A DNA stretch of 64,000 nucleotides from NCBI GenBank assembly GCA_900491605.1, contig UESW01004361.1, positions 136,094 to 200,093 on the forward strand, read 5' to 3'. Under the pieces are notes generated by a model. That model made no database searches, had not been told where the DNA came from, and saw only the letters and a list, made by a program, of their open reading frames with translations. This document shows positions 12,201 through 24,200 of the stretch, in pieces. Numbering within the stretch: the first letter of the stretch is position 1; every line of letters starts with the position of its first letter. The position numbers and the translations under genes are program-made. Source of the stretch: Calamus simplicifolius (Eukaryota > Streptophyta > Magnoliopsida > Arecales > Arecaceae).

Positions 12201-15200
12201 TGGGGAACTGTCTGCTCGCGCTTTCCGATTTACTCAGGGCGTGACTCTTCAGATCCTCATGCATTAAAATTGGTGACATTTTACTTGGCCCTGCCAAGGT
12301 TCAGAGATTTGTTGCTCGGCCCTGCCGAGGTTCGGAGAAATATTTTACTTGGCCCTGCCAAGGTTCGGAGATTTGTTGCTCGGCCCTGCCACTTGGCCCT
12401 GCCAAGGTTCAATCAGTATCTGTTTCTTCTTGCGATTTATAGCAATATAGTGCATAATGATTCACGCTACAGGTTTTGAGGAAGCAGATAAGCAGGGATG
12501 CATAGCGAGGCATGCGAGGGTGAATTCAGGGAGGACATACCCTATTGATAATACTTGCGAAGGTTGTCCGCGTTCCAAGTCCGAGGGATGGGCTTCCCAT
12601 CCAGATCATGCAGCTTGTAGGTCCCTGGTCCAATAATCTCTGCTACCTGGTACGGGCCTTCCCAGTTTGGCGCCAGCTTTCCTTGCTCCAGCGGTTTGGA
12701 AACAGAGGCTTTCCGGAGGACAAGGTCGCCGGGCAGGAAGGTCTTTCCTCTAACTCTGGAAGCGTGGTAACGGGCCACCCTTTGTTGATAGGCAGAGCTG
12801 TTCTGATCCGAGCCTTCTCTCTGATTTCCTCTATTAGGTCAAGGTTGGCGCGGAGTTGTTCGTTGCTTGCTTCCTTTGAGTAACTCTCCACCGCAATGAT
12901 GGGAGGCCTACTTCCACAGGGATAACGGCCTCTGTACCGAAAGCCATTCTGAAAGGGGTCTCGCCTGTCAGGGCTCTCGGGGTTGTGCGGTAGGCCCATA
13001 AGACATGGTGTAGTTCATCTGCCCACCTGCCTTGGGCTCTGGAGAGACGAGCTTTAATTCCCTGGAGGAGGGTTCTGTTGGTCACTTCGGCCGCTCCGTT
13101 GGCTTGTGGGTGCCCGACCGAAGTGAGGTGATGGCGGATCCTGTGCTCCTCGCAGAACTGACGAAATTTGGAGTTATCGAACTGCTTGCCGTTATCGGTG
13201 ATTATAGTATGGGGGAGGCCGAATCGGCAGATGATGGACCTCCACACAAAGTCTCGGGCCCGTGCCTCGGTAATTTGTGCGACCGCTTCGCTTCGACCCA
13301 TTTGGTGAAGTAGTCGATGGCGACAAATAAGAATTTCCGCTGCCCGTCGCAAGCGGGAATGGGCCGAGGATGTCCATCCCCCATTTGGCAAAGGGCCAAG
13401 CGGAGGATATAGAAACTAGCTCGGCGGAAGGGAGTCTTTGGATGTTCGAATGTCTCTGGCAGGGGTCGCAGGCTCGGACTAAATCGTCCGCGTCTTTTTG
13501 CATGGTCGGCCAGTAATAGCCTTGTCGCAGCACTTGTGACATAGGGACCGGCTTCCCAGATGGTTGCCGCAAATCCCTTCATGCACCTCACGCAGAGCGT
13601 ATCCGCTTCGGATGGGCGAAGGCACTAAGCAGCGGCATGGAAAAGACCGCTTGTAAAGTTGGTTGTCAATCACTACATAATGGGTGGCCTGCAGCTTCAG
13701 CTTCCTAGCCTCTCTTCGGTCGGACGGAAGCGACCCTTCTTTGAGGTATCTGAGGATAGGGTCGAACCAGGATGGTTCGGCTCGACTTGCATCACTCGGT
13801 CGGCTTCCATGATGCTCGGCTTTTCCAGAGTCTCCAGGTGGAATTTTTGCTCGGCATCCATTGATTCCGTGGTTGCCAGTCGGGAGAGTAGGTCGGCACG
13901 GGCGTTCTCAGATCTGGGGATCTGAATAATTTCAAATTCAGAAAAATGAGGAAGCAAGTTACGCACCTCCTGGAGATACCGAATCATATTTGGCTCCCGA
14001 GCTTCAAACTCTCCCCGAACATGGCCGGCACCAGCTGAGAGTCGGTGAAGGCGCTGAGCTTTTCCACCTTCAGGTTGCGGGCGATCCTGAGACCAGCAGC
14101 AGGCTTCATACTCGGCTTCGTTGTTGGAAGCCGGGAAGGAGAATCGGACGCCATACTCGAAGGTCATCCCCTCAGGACTGGTGAGAACTAGACCTGCGCC
14201 GGAGTGATGGGCATTGGACGACCCGTCGACGTGGAGGAGCCACCGGGCTCCAGACTTTGGCTCTTCCAGAGAGTCTGGGGTAGAACCGTCCTCCGGGATG
14301 GTACACTCGAGGAGGAAGTCGGCCAGCACTTGAGCTTTGATGGCTGGGCGAGGCTGAAAATGTATGTCATGCTCGCTTAATTCGACGGCCCATTTGGTCA
14401 TTCTCCCCGATGTCTCCGGACGATGGATCACCGCCCTGATAGGTTGGTCAGTCAGGACTGTCACGGAATGTGCTTGGAAATACGGTCGCAGCTTTCGGAA
14501 CGAGGTGATCAAGGCCAACACCATCTTTTCAATCCTGCTGTACCTCGTCTCGTCACGGAGCAGCCTGCTCACATAGTAGATCGGCTTCTGGACCTTGCCT
14601 TCTTCTTTGACTAGCACCGAACAAACCGCGCTCTCCGAAACAGCCAGGTACAAGAATAGGGTCTCTCCTGGGGTGGACTACTGAGAAGCGGAGGCGAGCC
14701 GAGGTACTTCTTGAGCTCTTGAAATGATTTCTGGCACTCGGGAGTCCACTGGAAGTTTTTGGCCGATCGGAGAGTTTTGAAGAAGGGGAGGCATCTCTCG
14801 GCCGACCGCGCCACAAAGCGGTTAAGGGCCGCTATCCTCCCGGTTAGGCGCTGGACCTCTTTAACTGATGCTGGGGGCGCCATTTGTTGGAGAGCTTGAA
14901 TCTTCTGGGGGTTAGCTTCGATACCTCGCTGGGAGACCATGAAGCCGAGGAACTTCCCGAGTTGACGCCGAAGGCGCACTTGGTCGGGTTGAGTTTCATC
15001 CCATATTTGCGCAACGTTGCAAAGCTCTCCGAGAGGTCCTCGACATGCTGTGACGCCTCCTTGCTTTTGACCAGCATGTCGTCCACATATACCTCCATGT
15101 TCCGGCCGATTTGCTCCTTGAACACCTTGTTGACCAGCCGCTGGTAGGTCGCCCCTGCATTTTTAAGACCGAAAGGCATAACTCGGTAACAGTAGGTACC

Positions 15201-18200
15201 TCGGTCGGTTATGAAGGCGGTCTTTTCTTCATCTTCGGGGCCATTCGGATCTGATTATAGCCGGAATAGGCGTCCATGAATGACAGCATTTGGTGGCCTG
15301 AGGTGGCGTCCACGAGCTGATCGATCCGAGGGAGGGGGAAGCTGTCCTTTGGGCAGGCTTTGTTGAGGTCGGTGAAGTCGATGCAGATCCTCCACTTGCC
15401 GTTCGACTTTTTCACCATGACGACATTTGACAGCCAGTTCGGGTAATTCACCTCTCGGACGAAGTTGGCCTTTATGAGTTTGTCGACCTCTTCTTCAATG
15501 GCTTTTTGCCGCTCTGGGGCGAAGCTTCTTTTCTTCTGCTTGACAGGCCTGTGCCTCTCGTCCACATTGAGATGGTGGACGAGGACCTCGGGGTCGATTC
15601 CCGGCATGTCGGAGGCGGTCCAGGCGAAGATGTCGGCATTGCTTTGGAGGAACCTGATCAATCTGTGCCGAGGCTCTCCTTTGAGTAACGACCCGATCCT
15701 TATGGTTCGGTCGGGCCGAGCTTCGTCCAATGGTACTTCCTCCAATTCTTCTGCCGGTTCTCCCCGCTGTTCGGCGAAGTCTTCGCGAGCGTCTAGCCCG
15801 TCAACTTCGGGCATTCTAGACTGAAGGCTCGTAACGAAACATTGCCGAGCCATGGCTTGACTTCCCCGAACCACACCAACTCCTTGCTCGGTAGGGAACT
15901 TCATAGACAGATGCGGGATGGAGACTACTGCCTTGAGAGACATTAAACCGGCCTGCCGAATATGGCGTTATATGGGGACCTGAGGTCGGTCACCAAGAAA
16001 TCGGTCTGAACAATGGCCACAAGGGGCCAGGTTCCCGCGCGGACCGTCAGGGTGACGATTCCTTCCGGGACGATGACGTCGCCGGTGAATCCCATCAGGG
16101 TGGAATCCACGGCTCGAAGGTTTTCCATGAGCAATTTCATCCTGGCAAACACACCGAGGTACAAAACGTTTACCGAGCTTCCACTATCAACAAGGATTCG
16201 GCTTACATCATAATTGTTCAAATTAAGGGATACAACTAGTGCGTCATCGTGGGGGAGTTGTATCCCAAGGAGATCATCGTCGGAGAAGGAGAGCTCGCCG
16301 TGCGTGCCTTCTTTGGCGCGATCATCCGTCGCCCCTGGAGCTCGATCCGCCGGCCTCCTCAATCATGTTGATACGGCCAACCACGGGCGGATTTGGTGGA
16401 GGAGGAAGTTGTGGGAGCTCGGGCTGGCGGTCACCTCCTTGTTGCTGCGGCTCGGGTGCCCTCCTAAACTGATCTAGCCGTCCCCGCCGGATCAACCTCT
16501 CTATTTCATTCTTCAGCTGCCAGCATTCTTCAGTGTCATGACCATGCTCCCTATGGTAGCGGCAGTATTTGGCGGGATCCCTTCGGTCGGGTTCCCTCGG
16601 AGAGGTACTGGCCGGGGAAGTTGGCGCTCTATCTCCATGAGGATCTGCGCCCGGGGCACAGTCAGCGGAGTATAGCGATCGAATCGCCTGGGAGGACTCC
16701 GGGAGCGATTCCTTGGCGGCAGTGGAGGGACTCTTTGGCGGCGAGGCGGACTTGGCCGACGGACAGGGACGGTGTCTGTCGGGGACTTTGGGCTCTTGCT
16801 TCTTCTTTGCTTGCTCAGCGCGGGCCACTCTCCGCGACTCCTCGACCCTAGCGTACTTGTCCGCAAGGGCCATCATATCAGATAGACATGGGGGGTAGCT
16901 GACCTCCATTGCCAGATAGAAGTCGCTCTCCTTCGAAACTCCCCCCGCCAGGGCGGACATAGCCACCTCATGATTAAGGTGGTCCACCTCAACATGGCCT
17001 TGTTGAAACGGCCAAGGTAGTTCCTCAAGGACTCCCCCTCTCTCTGCTTGACTTCGGAGAGGGAGTCGGATCTTCGTCGATGGCGGCGGCTGCTGACGAA
17101 CTGGCCAATAAAAAGGTGGCTCAGCTCGTCGAATGAATCAATGGAACCCGGTTTCAAGGCGTTGAACCAGGTTCGGGCGGATCCTCTGAGGGTGGATGGG
17201 AAGGCTCGGCAGAGGACCGCATCAGATGCTCCGTGGAACATCATTATTGACCGGAAGCTACTGAGATGGTCGTCCGGATCAGTGGAGCCGTGATAGGGCT
17301 CGACGGCTGGCAGTTTGACGTGGGAGGGAATCACTTCCTCCATGATTCCCTTAGAGAAAGGGATGCCCTGCTCTGCCTTGGGCTGGGGCAGATGGGTCTG
17401 CTTGGCGGCGTCCAGCTCCTGACGCATCTCTTGGATCTGACGGCGGATCTCCTCCTCGCCGGTTAGAGGAGGAGCTGGGCGCGAGAACCGCAAGGATGGC
17501 GTCGAATCATGGTGAGACGTCGCCGGAGAGAGGGAGCGGGCTCGCCGAGATCTGGGAGGATCCCTATCATAACCGGCTCGCAGGGCTGGTTTGTCCCCCC
17601 TGGGGCGATGTGGGGGATCCGCTGACCCATGCGGATCAGAGGAGGAGGTCGCCGGCGAAGAAGAAATCGCCGCTTCTTTCTGAGGATGCGAGCAGGAGGA
17701 GCGCAAGGCGCTCCTGTACCAGGTGGGTAAGGGCCTGGACTTGCTGGACCAGTGTAGCGAACTGGTCCTGGGTCACCGGGATGGCAGGCGGCGACGGAGT
17801 CTCGACAGGTGGGGTTGTGGCGCTGCAGCGCCAGTCGGATCAGGCCTCTGGAGGCGACCTGATCTTGGGCATCAGAGGTTGCTCTTCTCCGGTTGGCCAT
17901 CAGAGAGGTTCTTCTCCGGATCTAGATCCTTGTCTCCTTTCTTCAAGTTTTAATGGGACTTGAGGCCCTTCCTCTAGCGCCAATCTGTTGCCGCTGAAAT
18001 CCGTCCTCCGACTCGGGCGCGGTCGATCTCCAGGAAGAGGGGGGGGCGGACCTGCAAAAGAAGCCCACACGCGGAGGGACGCTGGGGGTGGTCCTCCGCG
18101 GAAGACCCTCCGACGCTCAAGTCAGTGGAGAAGAAATCGGCGATCAACCAGACAGTGGGGAGGTGGATCTCTCCGGGAGACCTCTCCGGGGGCGGCCAAT

Positions 18201-21200
18201 CGGAGGCTCCAGAGGGCAGGAGCGCCGACGAGCTTCCGGCAAGAGCAGGAGAGCAAGAGTGGGGGTGTAAGCATGCAAGTGTGCGTACAGAGTTGCGTAC
18301 CTGAGGGAATCTGTGATTGTGATATTTATAGACTGTCACCTGGGTCATGAGCGCCTTCTGGAAGGTCCGGAGGTTGTTATGATACGGAGACGGACAGAAT
18401 CAGGCCGTTGTGGGGCCGTTAGAGTCCGTACCCTGTTTGTTCAGAGATCGACGGCTGGGAGAGCTCCTTGGTGTCTCGAGATCGGTTGAGTAGGCCTGGG
18501 GCGGTTATGATAGGCTTTAGGCCATGTCCCGATATGATTCCTCGTCTAGGATGCCGTTCTGGTAGGCTCGGGCTCTCCCGCGTCAGGTTCCGTGGAGGTA
18601 GATAATAGGTTGTGGATCGCTCGAAGAGGCCGAGCTAAGGAAGCCCGGAAGAGCCGAGCTACGGGAGCCCGGAGGGGGCCGAGCTACGGAAGCCCGGAGG
18701 GGGCCGAGCTACGGGAGCCCGGAGGGGGCCGAGCTACGGGAGCCCGGAGGGGCCGAGCTACGGGAGCCCGGAGGGGGCCGAGCTACGGAAGCCCGGAGGG
18801 GCCGAGCTACGGGAGCCCGGAGGGGCCGAGCTACGGGAGCCCGGAGGGGGCCGAGCTACGGAAGCCAGGAGGGGGCCGAGCTACGGGAGCCCGGAAGGAA
18901 TCGACCCCGAGGGACAAAGGGAGGAGGTTAGCCTTAGCTGCCTCGCACGGATATTAACGCAATGATGATTTTACCCCCCAACAAGTGCAAACAGCAGATT
19001 CTCGACGAGCACCCGGAATGGGACCTTTCTTTCATGAGTGCTGAAGATTTCGAAGATGGCGAGTCCAAAGAAGAAGATGAAGACGAATACGTTGATGTTT
19101 CTGACGCCGAACTTGGCGCCGCCCCCGGTCCCAGCGAAGATGCAGCTTCTGAGGGGCAGTCGCAAGCTGCCGCCGAGGGGGCAAAAGTATTGGAGAAGGG
19201 CGAGTCTAGTCACACTTTCACAGATGTAACTGAGGGCCCTCCTAAAGCTGATGCAACTCCCAGTTCTTAAGAACTGTTCTTGTGTCTTCGTTCTTTAGAC
19301 ATTTGTCTGACATTTCATAGTGAAAGAATTTCCTGTTTCCATTTAAGTGTCTTTCTCGCGTGATTTCGCTGTCGTTTAGTCTCGGTCATGAACGACCTAT
19401 GGCCCCCGGAGGCTCTTAGGTCATCCTTATCCCGAAATTGAAGGAAAACGTGCTGGCTAAGGCTGGTGGGCAAATCAGGTCGGCTTGGGCCGACGGACGA
19501 AATAGGTCGGCTGGGACCGACGGACCAAAAGAGGTCGGCTGGGGCCGACGGACCAAAATAGGTCGGCTGGGGCCGACGGACCAAAATAGGTCGGCGGGGG
19601 CCAACAGGCAAAATAGGTCGACTGGGACCGACGGACCAAAATAGGTCGGCGGAGGCCGACAGGCAAAATAGGTCGGCTAGGGCCGACGGACCAAAATAGG
19701 TTGGCGGGGGCCGACATGCAAAATAGGTCGGCTGGGGCCGACGGACCAAAATAGGTCGGCGGGGGCCGATAGGCAAAATAGGTTGGCTGGGGCCGATAGG
19801 CAAAAAGGCCTTTGCGCTTTCTGCTATTCTGTCAATCGTCCTGATGTTCTGCAGGCGATTCGGTTTTTATTTCATCAGAATGAATAATATGGCGTAGTGG
19901 GGGGCATAAAGCCGCATCAGAGCTTTTCGGAAGGTGCTCTTTTCGCATGCGGATCGCTTCGTCGCATATGCAATCACTCACCATTGGGGGACATTACTTT
20001 CGAAGGATGATATTCTGAATCCGCCAGTTTTCGAAGCGTCAGTGGACGATTTCCTGCATTTAATGACCGTGATTCGGGATCAGAAAGGGATCTCCGTACA
20101 CGTCACAACTAAGGCGGTGGGCTTGGCGCGCAGTGGGGTGCTGCGTTCATCCTGAGGGGCCACGTGGAGGCGCGGGCCAGGTGTTTGAATCTCGGGACTT
20201 ACAGCATGGGTAGCTTTTCCTGGCCCGTTTCCGCCTATAAAAAGGAGAGAAAGGGGTCATGTTTGGCTATCCCCGAAGTGTATTTTCCTTTAGAACTTCC
20301 ATCATGCCTACTTTTCTGCTGCTACGAGTGGGAGGACCAAGCTTTCCTCTCATGGGCTCCTTGCCGTCGGACAGCTGGGGCGACCGAGGAGCTGCTGAAA
20401 AATGGCTCGCCCTTAGGGGATGAGTCCCGGAGATCACATGGAGAGCGCACATAGGAGGCGTAGAGATCACACGGAGAGCGCACATATGTGCTTCCGGTGC
20501 GATCTCTGCGGTTCCTGCTCGGAGACGCGGGGTCGGAAGTGCATGCGGGCCTCCCATGCCTCGCTTGAACTTCCCCTCCTTCCCTGATTTGGATTCCTAG
20601 GCTCAGCCGCCTGGGGAATCCTTTATCACGCGGGAAGGGGGTGAAGGCGCGCCGCTTGCCGACTCCTTGTCCTTGAGCCTTGGCGGGGCGCGGCGGCACG
20701 CGCTCGGTCTGGGAGGGTGTTCCAACGCCAAGGTCCGCTGGCTTCCTACCTGCTCGCCGAGGGGTCCCCTGGTTGGATGGTCTGGGATGGCCATCCAGAT
20801 ATCTCGGTTGGGCCACCGAGATATCGCTGCCACTTGAAGCCAGTCGCAACTATTGGTCCATGTCGACCGGCTATTATCGGCCCGAACCGACTAGATGCGA
20901 CTCGTCTGGCTCGGTGATCGGATGCTGGAGCGTCAGAGATTGGCCAGGTCTGCTTTGGAGCAGTTGCTCGGGTTTTGCATTTGCCTTTATTTTATGCATT
21001 TCAATGTTCTTGTAACGCCCGTGAGGCATTTGTAACTGATCTTGATCGGCAATAAAGAGAGTTATGTTCTGTTTTTTGATCTCTATCTTTTCTTGTGCCG
21101 AACTTGTAGTCATTGTTGTTTGTGGGGTGTAGCATTCCGTTCGTCCTTAGACGAGGGTCTCATGCCGCCCGAATTAATTGAGGCTCGTGCGCGGCGGCTC

Positions 21201-24200
21201 GGAGATCGTTCGGCAAAACATGCTCCTTGTTTAGGTCAGGAGTTTGATATTTTCGTGTTTCACCTTTATCGGAGCTCGGAGTATCATGAGTCGGCCTTGG
21301 TCGAAGCTCAGGGAATTCGCACCTCCCTTCCCATTATGGTTCAGGGAATCAGTCACTCGGGCTAGTCGAGTTTCGGAGAACATTTTACTTGGTCCTGCCA
21401 AGGTTCGGAGAATTTTGTAGCTCGGCCCTGCCGAGGTTCGGAGGATTTTGTAGCTCGGCCCTGCCGAGGTTCGGAGGATTTTGTAGCTCGGCCCTGCCGA
21501 GGTTCGAAGGATTTTGTAGCTCGGCCCTGCCGAGGTTCGGAGGCCCAGTCTCAAGGGAGCGACTCAGTTGTCGTGGCGGGCCACATTGTTAGGTCCACGG
21601 GGCGCCTGGTAAGGGGCGTCAGAGCAGAACGGGCGGTATATCTCCACGCTTTTATTGGTGGCGCCACTCTTCTCGGGAGGACAGGTGATTGGCCGAATGC
21701 CAGACTTCTGCGTTTCCCGAAAAAGAGGCCAGTATTAAGAGGCTCGGGGAAGCGCCGAATGCATTTATTGCGGGGGGCGACAGGTCGGAAAATGTTTGCT
21801 TGGGGAACTCCCGAACGACCTGCTCGCGCTTTTCGACTTTACTCTGGATAGGGTGTGACTCTTCAGATTCCTCATGCATTAAAATGGTGACAAGTGGCGG
21901 GTTCTCATGGGTCGACAGTCGCGGTGCGACCGATCGAGATACCTGCCTGGCGGGTATAAATATGACTGAGGGGGACCGGCTCCTACCATCCCTCGACTTG
22001 AGTTCGGAGAAAATGGCCTATCTCGGGTGATCGTCAGGCGAACTGCATTCCCTGCTCGGCGGTCTTTTACGTTCGGAAAGAGGGCGCGTCTCCGTCACTG
22101 TCGACGGGCTAAGCCTCGCGTCGGCCTTCGCGAGCAATCAGCAACTCGCGAGGGTTGCCAAGGAGTATATAGTCGTGACAACCAGGGAGGTGGAGGCCCT
22201 ACGCCGGATAATGGACCGGCAAGAGGAGGAAGTCGTGTCTCTCCGTCAGCAGGTGGCTGATTTGACGGGACGCTTGGAGGAGTTGTTGGCCTCTGGGGGC
22301 GACTGACTCCGGGGCCTCTCTTCTTGTTCTTGCTTTTGTTTTTCTTTCTATGTCTTTCCTGTCTCGTTGTAACCCTTCTTTTTTAATGAAGAAATGGATC
22401 TGTTTTTAGGAATCTTTTTCCTCTTTGAGAACAATTGCCCTGATGCGCTTGACAGGCTAGGGTGTCGGTCTGGCCCCGTTGTTCTGTGCATTAACGTAGA
22501 TATTTTGAACGACGAGTTACAGGAGGGTCACCCAAAGAGATTTTCAGTAGCAGAGAGGGAAATCTCCTAGCTCTGCCTGGGGCCTTTGGCCGACTATGTG
22601 GGGCTCGATGGCCTCGAGAGTGGGTTTGCCAATGGTGGCTTCTTCTTGCGCGTCGACGGTTTTTATTCAACGCGCTCGTTTTTGAACCGGACGAAGTCCT
22701 TCGGGGACTATTTGGGGGCCGTTCGGCTTTGGTCGAGGCTCGTAGTCTTAGACTTTTTTGCTGGGGTTTTAGCCCGAATGATTTTTACCTGGCCTTGCCA
22801 AGGTTCGGAGAATTCGTTGCTCGGCCCCGCCGAGGTTCGGAGAAATATTTTACTTGGCCCTGCCAAGGTTCGGAGATTTGTTGCTCGGCCCTGCCGAGGT
22901 TCGGAGAAATATTTTACTTGGCCCTGCCAAGGTTCGGAGATTTGTTGCTCGGCCCTGCCGAGGTTCGGAGAAATGTTTTACTTGGCCCTGCCAAGGTTCG
23001 GAGATTTGTTGCTCGGCCCTGCCGAGGTTCGGAGAAATATTTTACTTGGCCCTGCCAAGGTTCGGAGATTGTTGCTCGGCCCTGCCGAGGTTCGGAGAAA
23101 TATTTTACTTGGCCCTGCCAAGGTTCGGAGATTTGTTGCTCGGCCCTGCCGAGGTTCGGAGAAATGTTTTACTTGGCCCTGCCAAGGTTCGGAGATTTGT
23201 TGCTCGGCCCTGCCGAGGTTCGGAGAAATGCTTTACTTGGCCCTGCCAAGGTTCGGAGATTTGTTGCTCGGCCCTGCCGAGGTTCGGAGAAATGTTTTAC
23301 TTGGCCCTGCCAAGGTTCGGAGATTTGTTGCTCGGCCCTGCCGAGGTTCGGAGAAATATTTTACTTGGCCCTGCCAAGGTTCGGAGATTTGTTGCTCGGC
23401 CCTGCCGAGGTTCGGAGAAATGTTTTACTTGGCCCTGCCAAGGTTCGGAGATTCCTGTTCAACAGAGAGCTCGGTTGTACCGAGGATTGGTAAGCAGTAT
23501 CTGTTTCTTCTTGCAATTTATAGCAATATAGTGCATAATGATTCACGCTACAGGTTTTGAGGAACAGATAAGCAGGGATGCATAGCGAGGCATGCGAGGG
23601 TGAATTCATGGAGGACATACCCTATTGATAATACTTGCGAAGGTTGTCCGCGTTCCAAGTCGGGGAATGGACTTCCCATCCAGATCCTGCAGCTTGTAGG
23701 TTCCTGGTCCAATAATCTCTGCTATTTGGTACGGGCCCTCCCAGTTTGGCGCCAGCTTTCCTTGCTCCAGCGGTTTGGATACAGAGCTTTCCGGAGGACA
23801 AGGTCGCCGGGTAGGAAGGTCTTTCCCCTGACCTGGAGGCATGGTACCGGGCCACCCTTGTTGATAGCAGCCGTTCTGATCGGGCCTTCTCTCTGATTTC
23901 CTCTATTAGGTCGAGGTTGGTGCGGAGTTGTTCGTTGCTTGCTTCCTCTGAGTAGCTCTCCACCCGCAATGATGGGAGGCCTACTTCCACAGGGATAACG
24001 GCCTCTGTACCGAAAGCCATTCTGAAAGGGGTCTCGCCTGTCGGGATTCTCGGGGTTGTGCGGTAGGCCCATAAGACATGGTGTAGCTCATCTGCCCACC
24101 TGCCTTGGGCTCTGGAGAGGCGAGCTTTAATTCCCTGGAGGAGGGTTCTGTTGGTCACTTCGGCCGCTCCGTTGGCTTGTGGGTGCCCGACCGAAGTAAG

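Larger units (their letters stand above)
5404..18983 (-). mobile_element. Inner Tat-lineage Ty3/gypsy LTR retrotransposon, nested inside its own relative
   Basis: LTRs at 5404-6453 and 17986-18983; 5-bp duplication agtgc at 5399-5403 and 18984-18988. Removing it restores the antisense gene of the outer element exactly as that region reads in the inner copy (…ggaaggagtgcaaacagcag… at 9530). Same orientation and gene order as the outer element. Total length 13.6 kb. The coding regions have several frameshifts, so it is not autonomous now. Confidence 0.94.

Noticed and set aside
15465..15824. Plus-strand ORFs overlapping reverse transcriptase and gag (for example 15465-15824, 26546-26764, 17496-17963)
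   Set aside because: Shadows of the minus-strand gag-pol frames; the motifs are clearly on the other strand.
22586..23560. Long plus-strand ORFs (225-324 residues) in three frames
   Set aside because: They are by-products of the 64-bp minisatellite, which has no stops in any plus frame; the translation is a repeated string and the same frames do not exist in the inner element.
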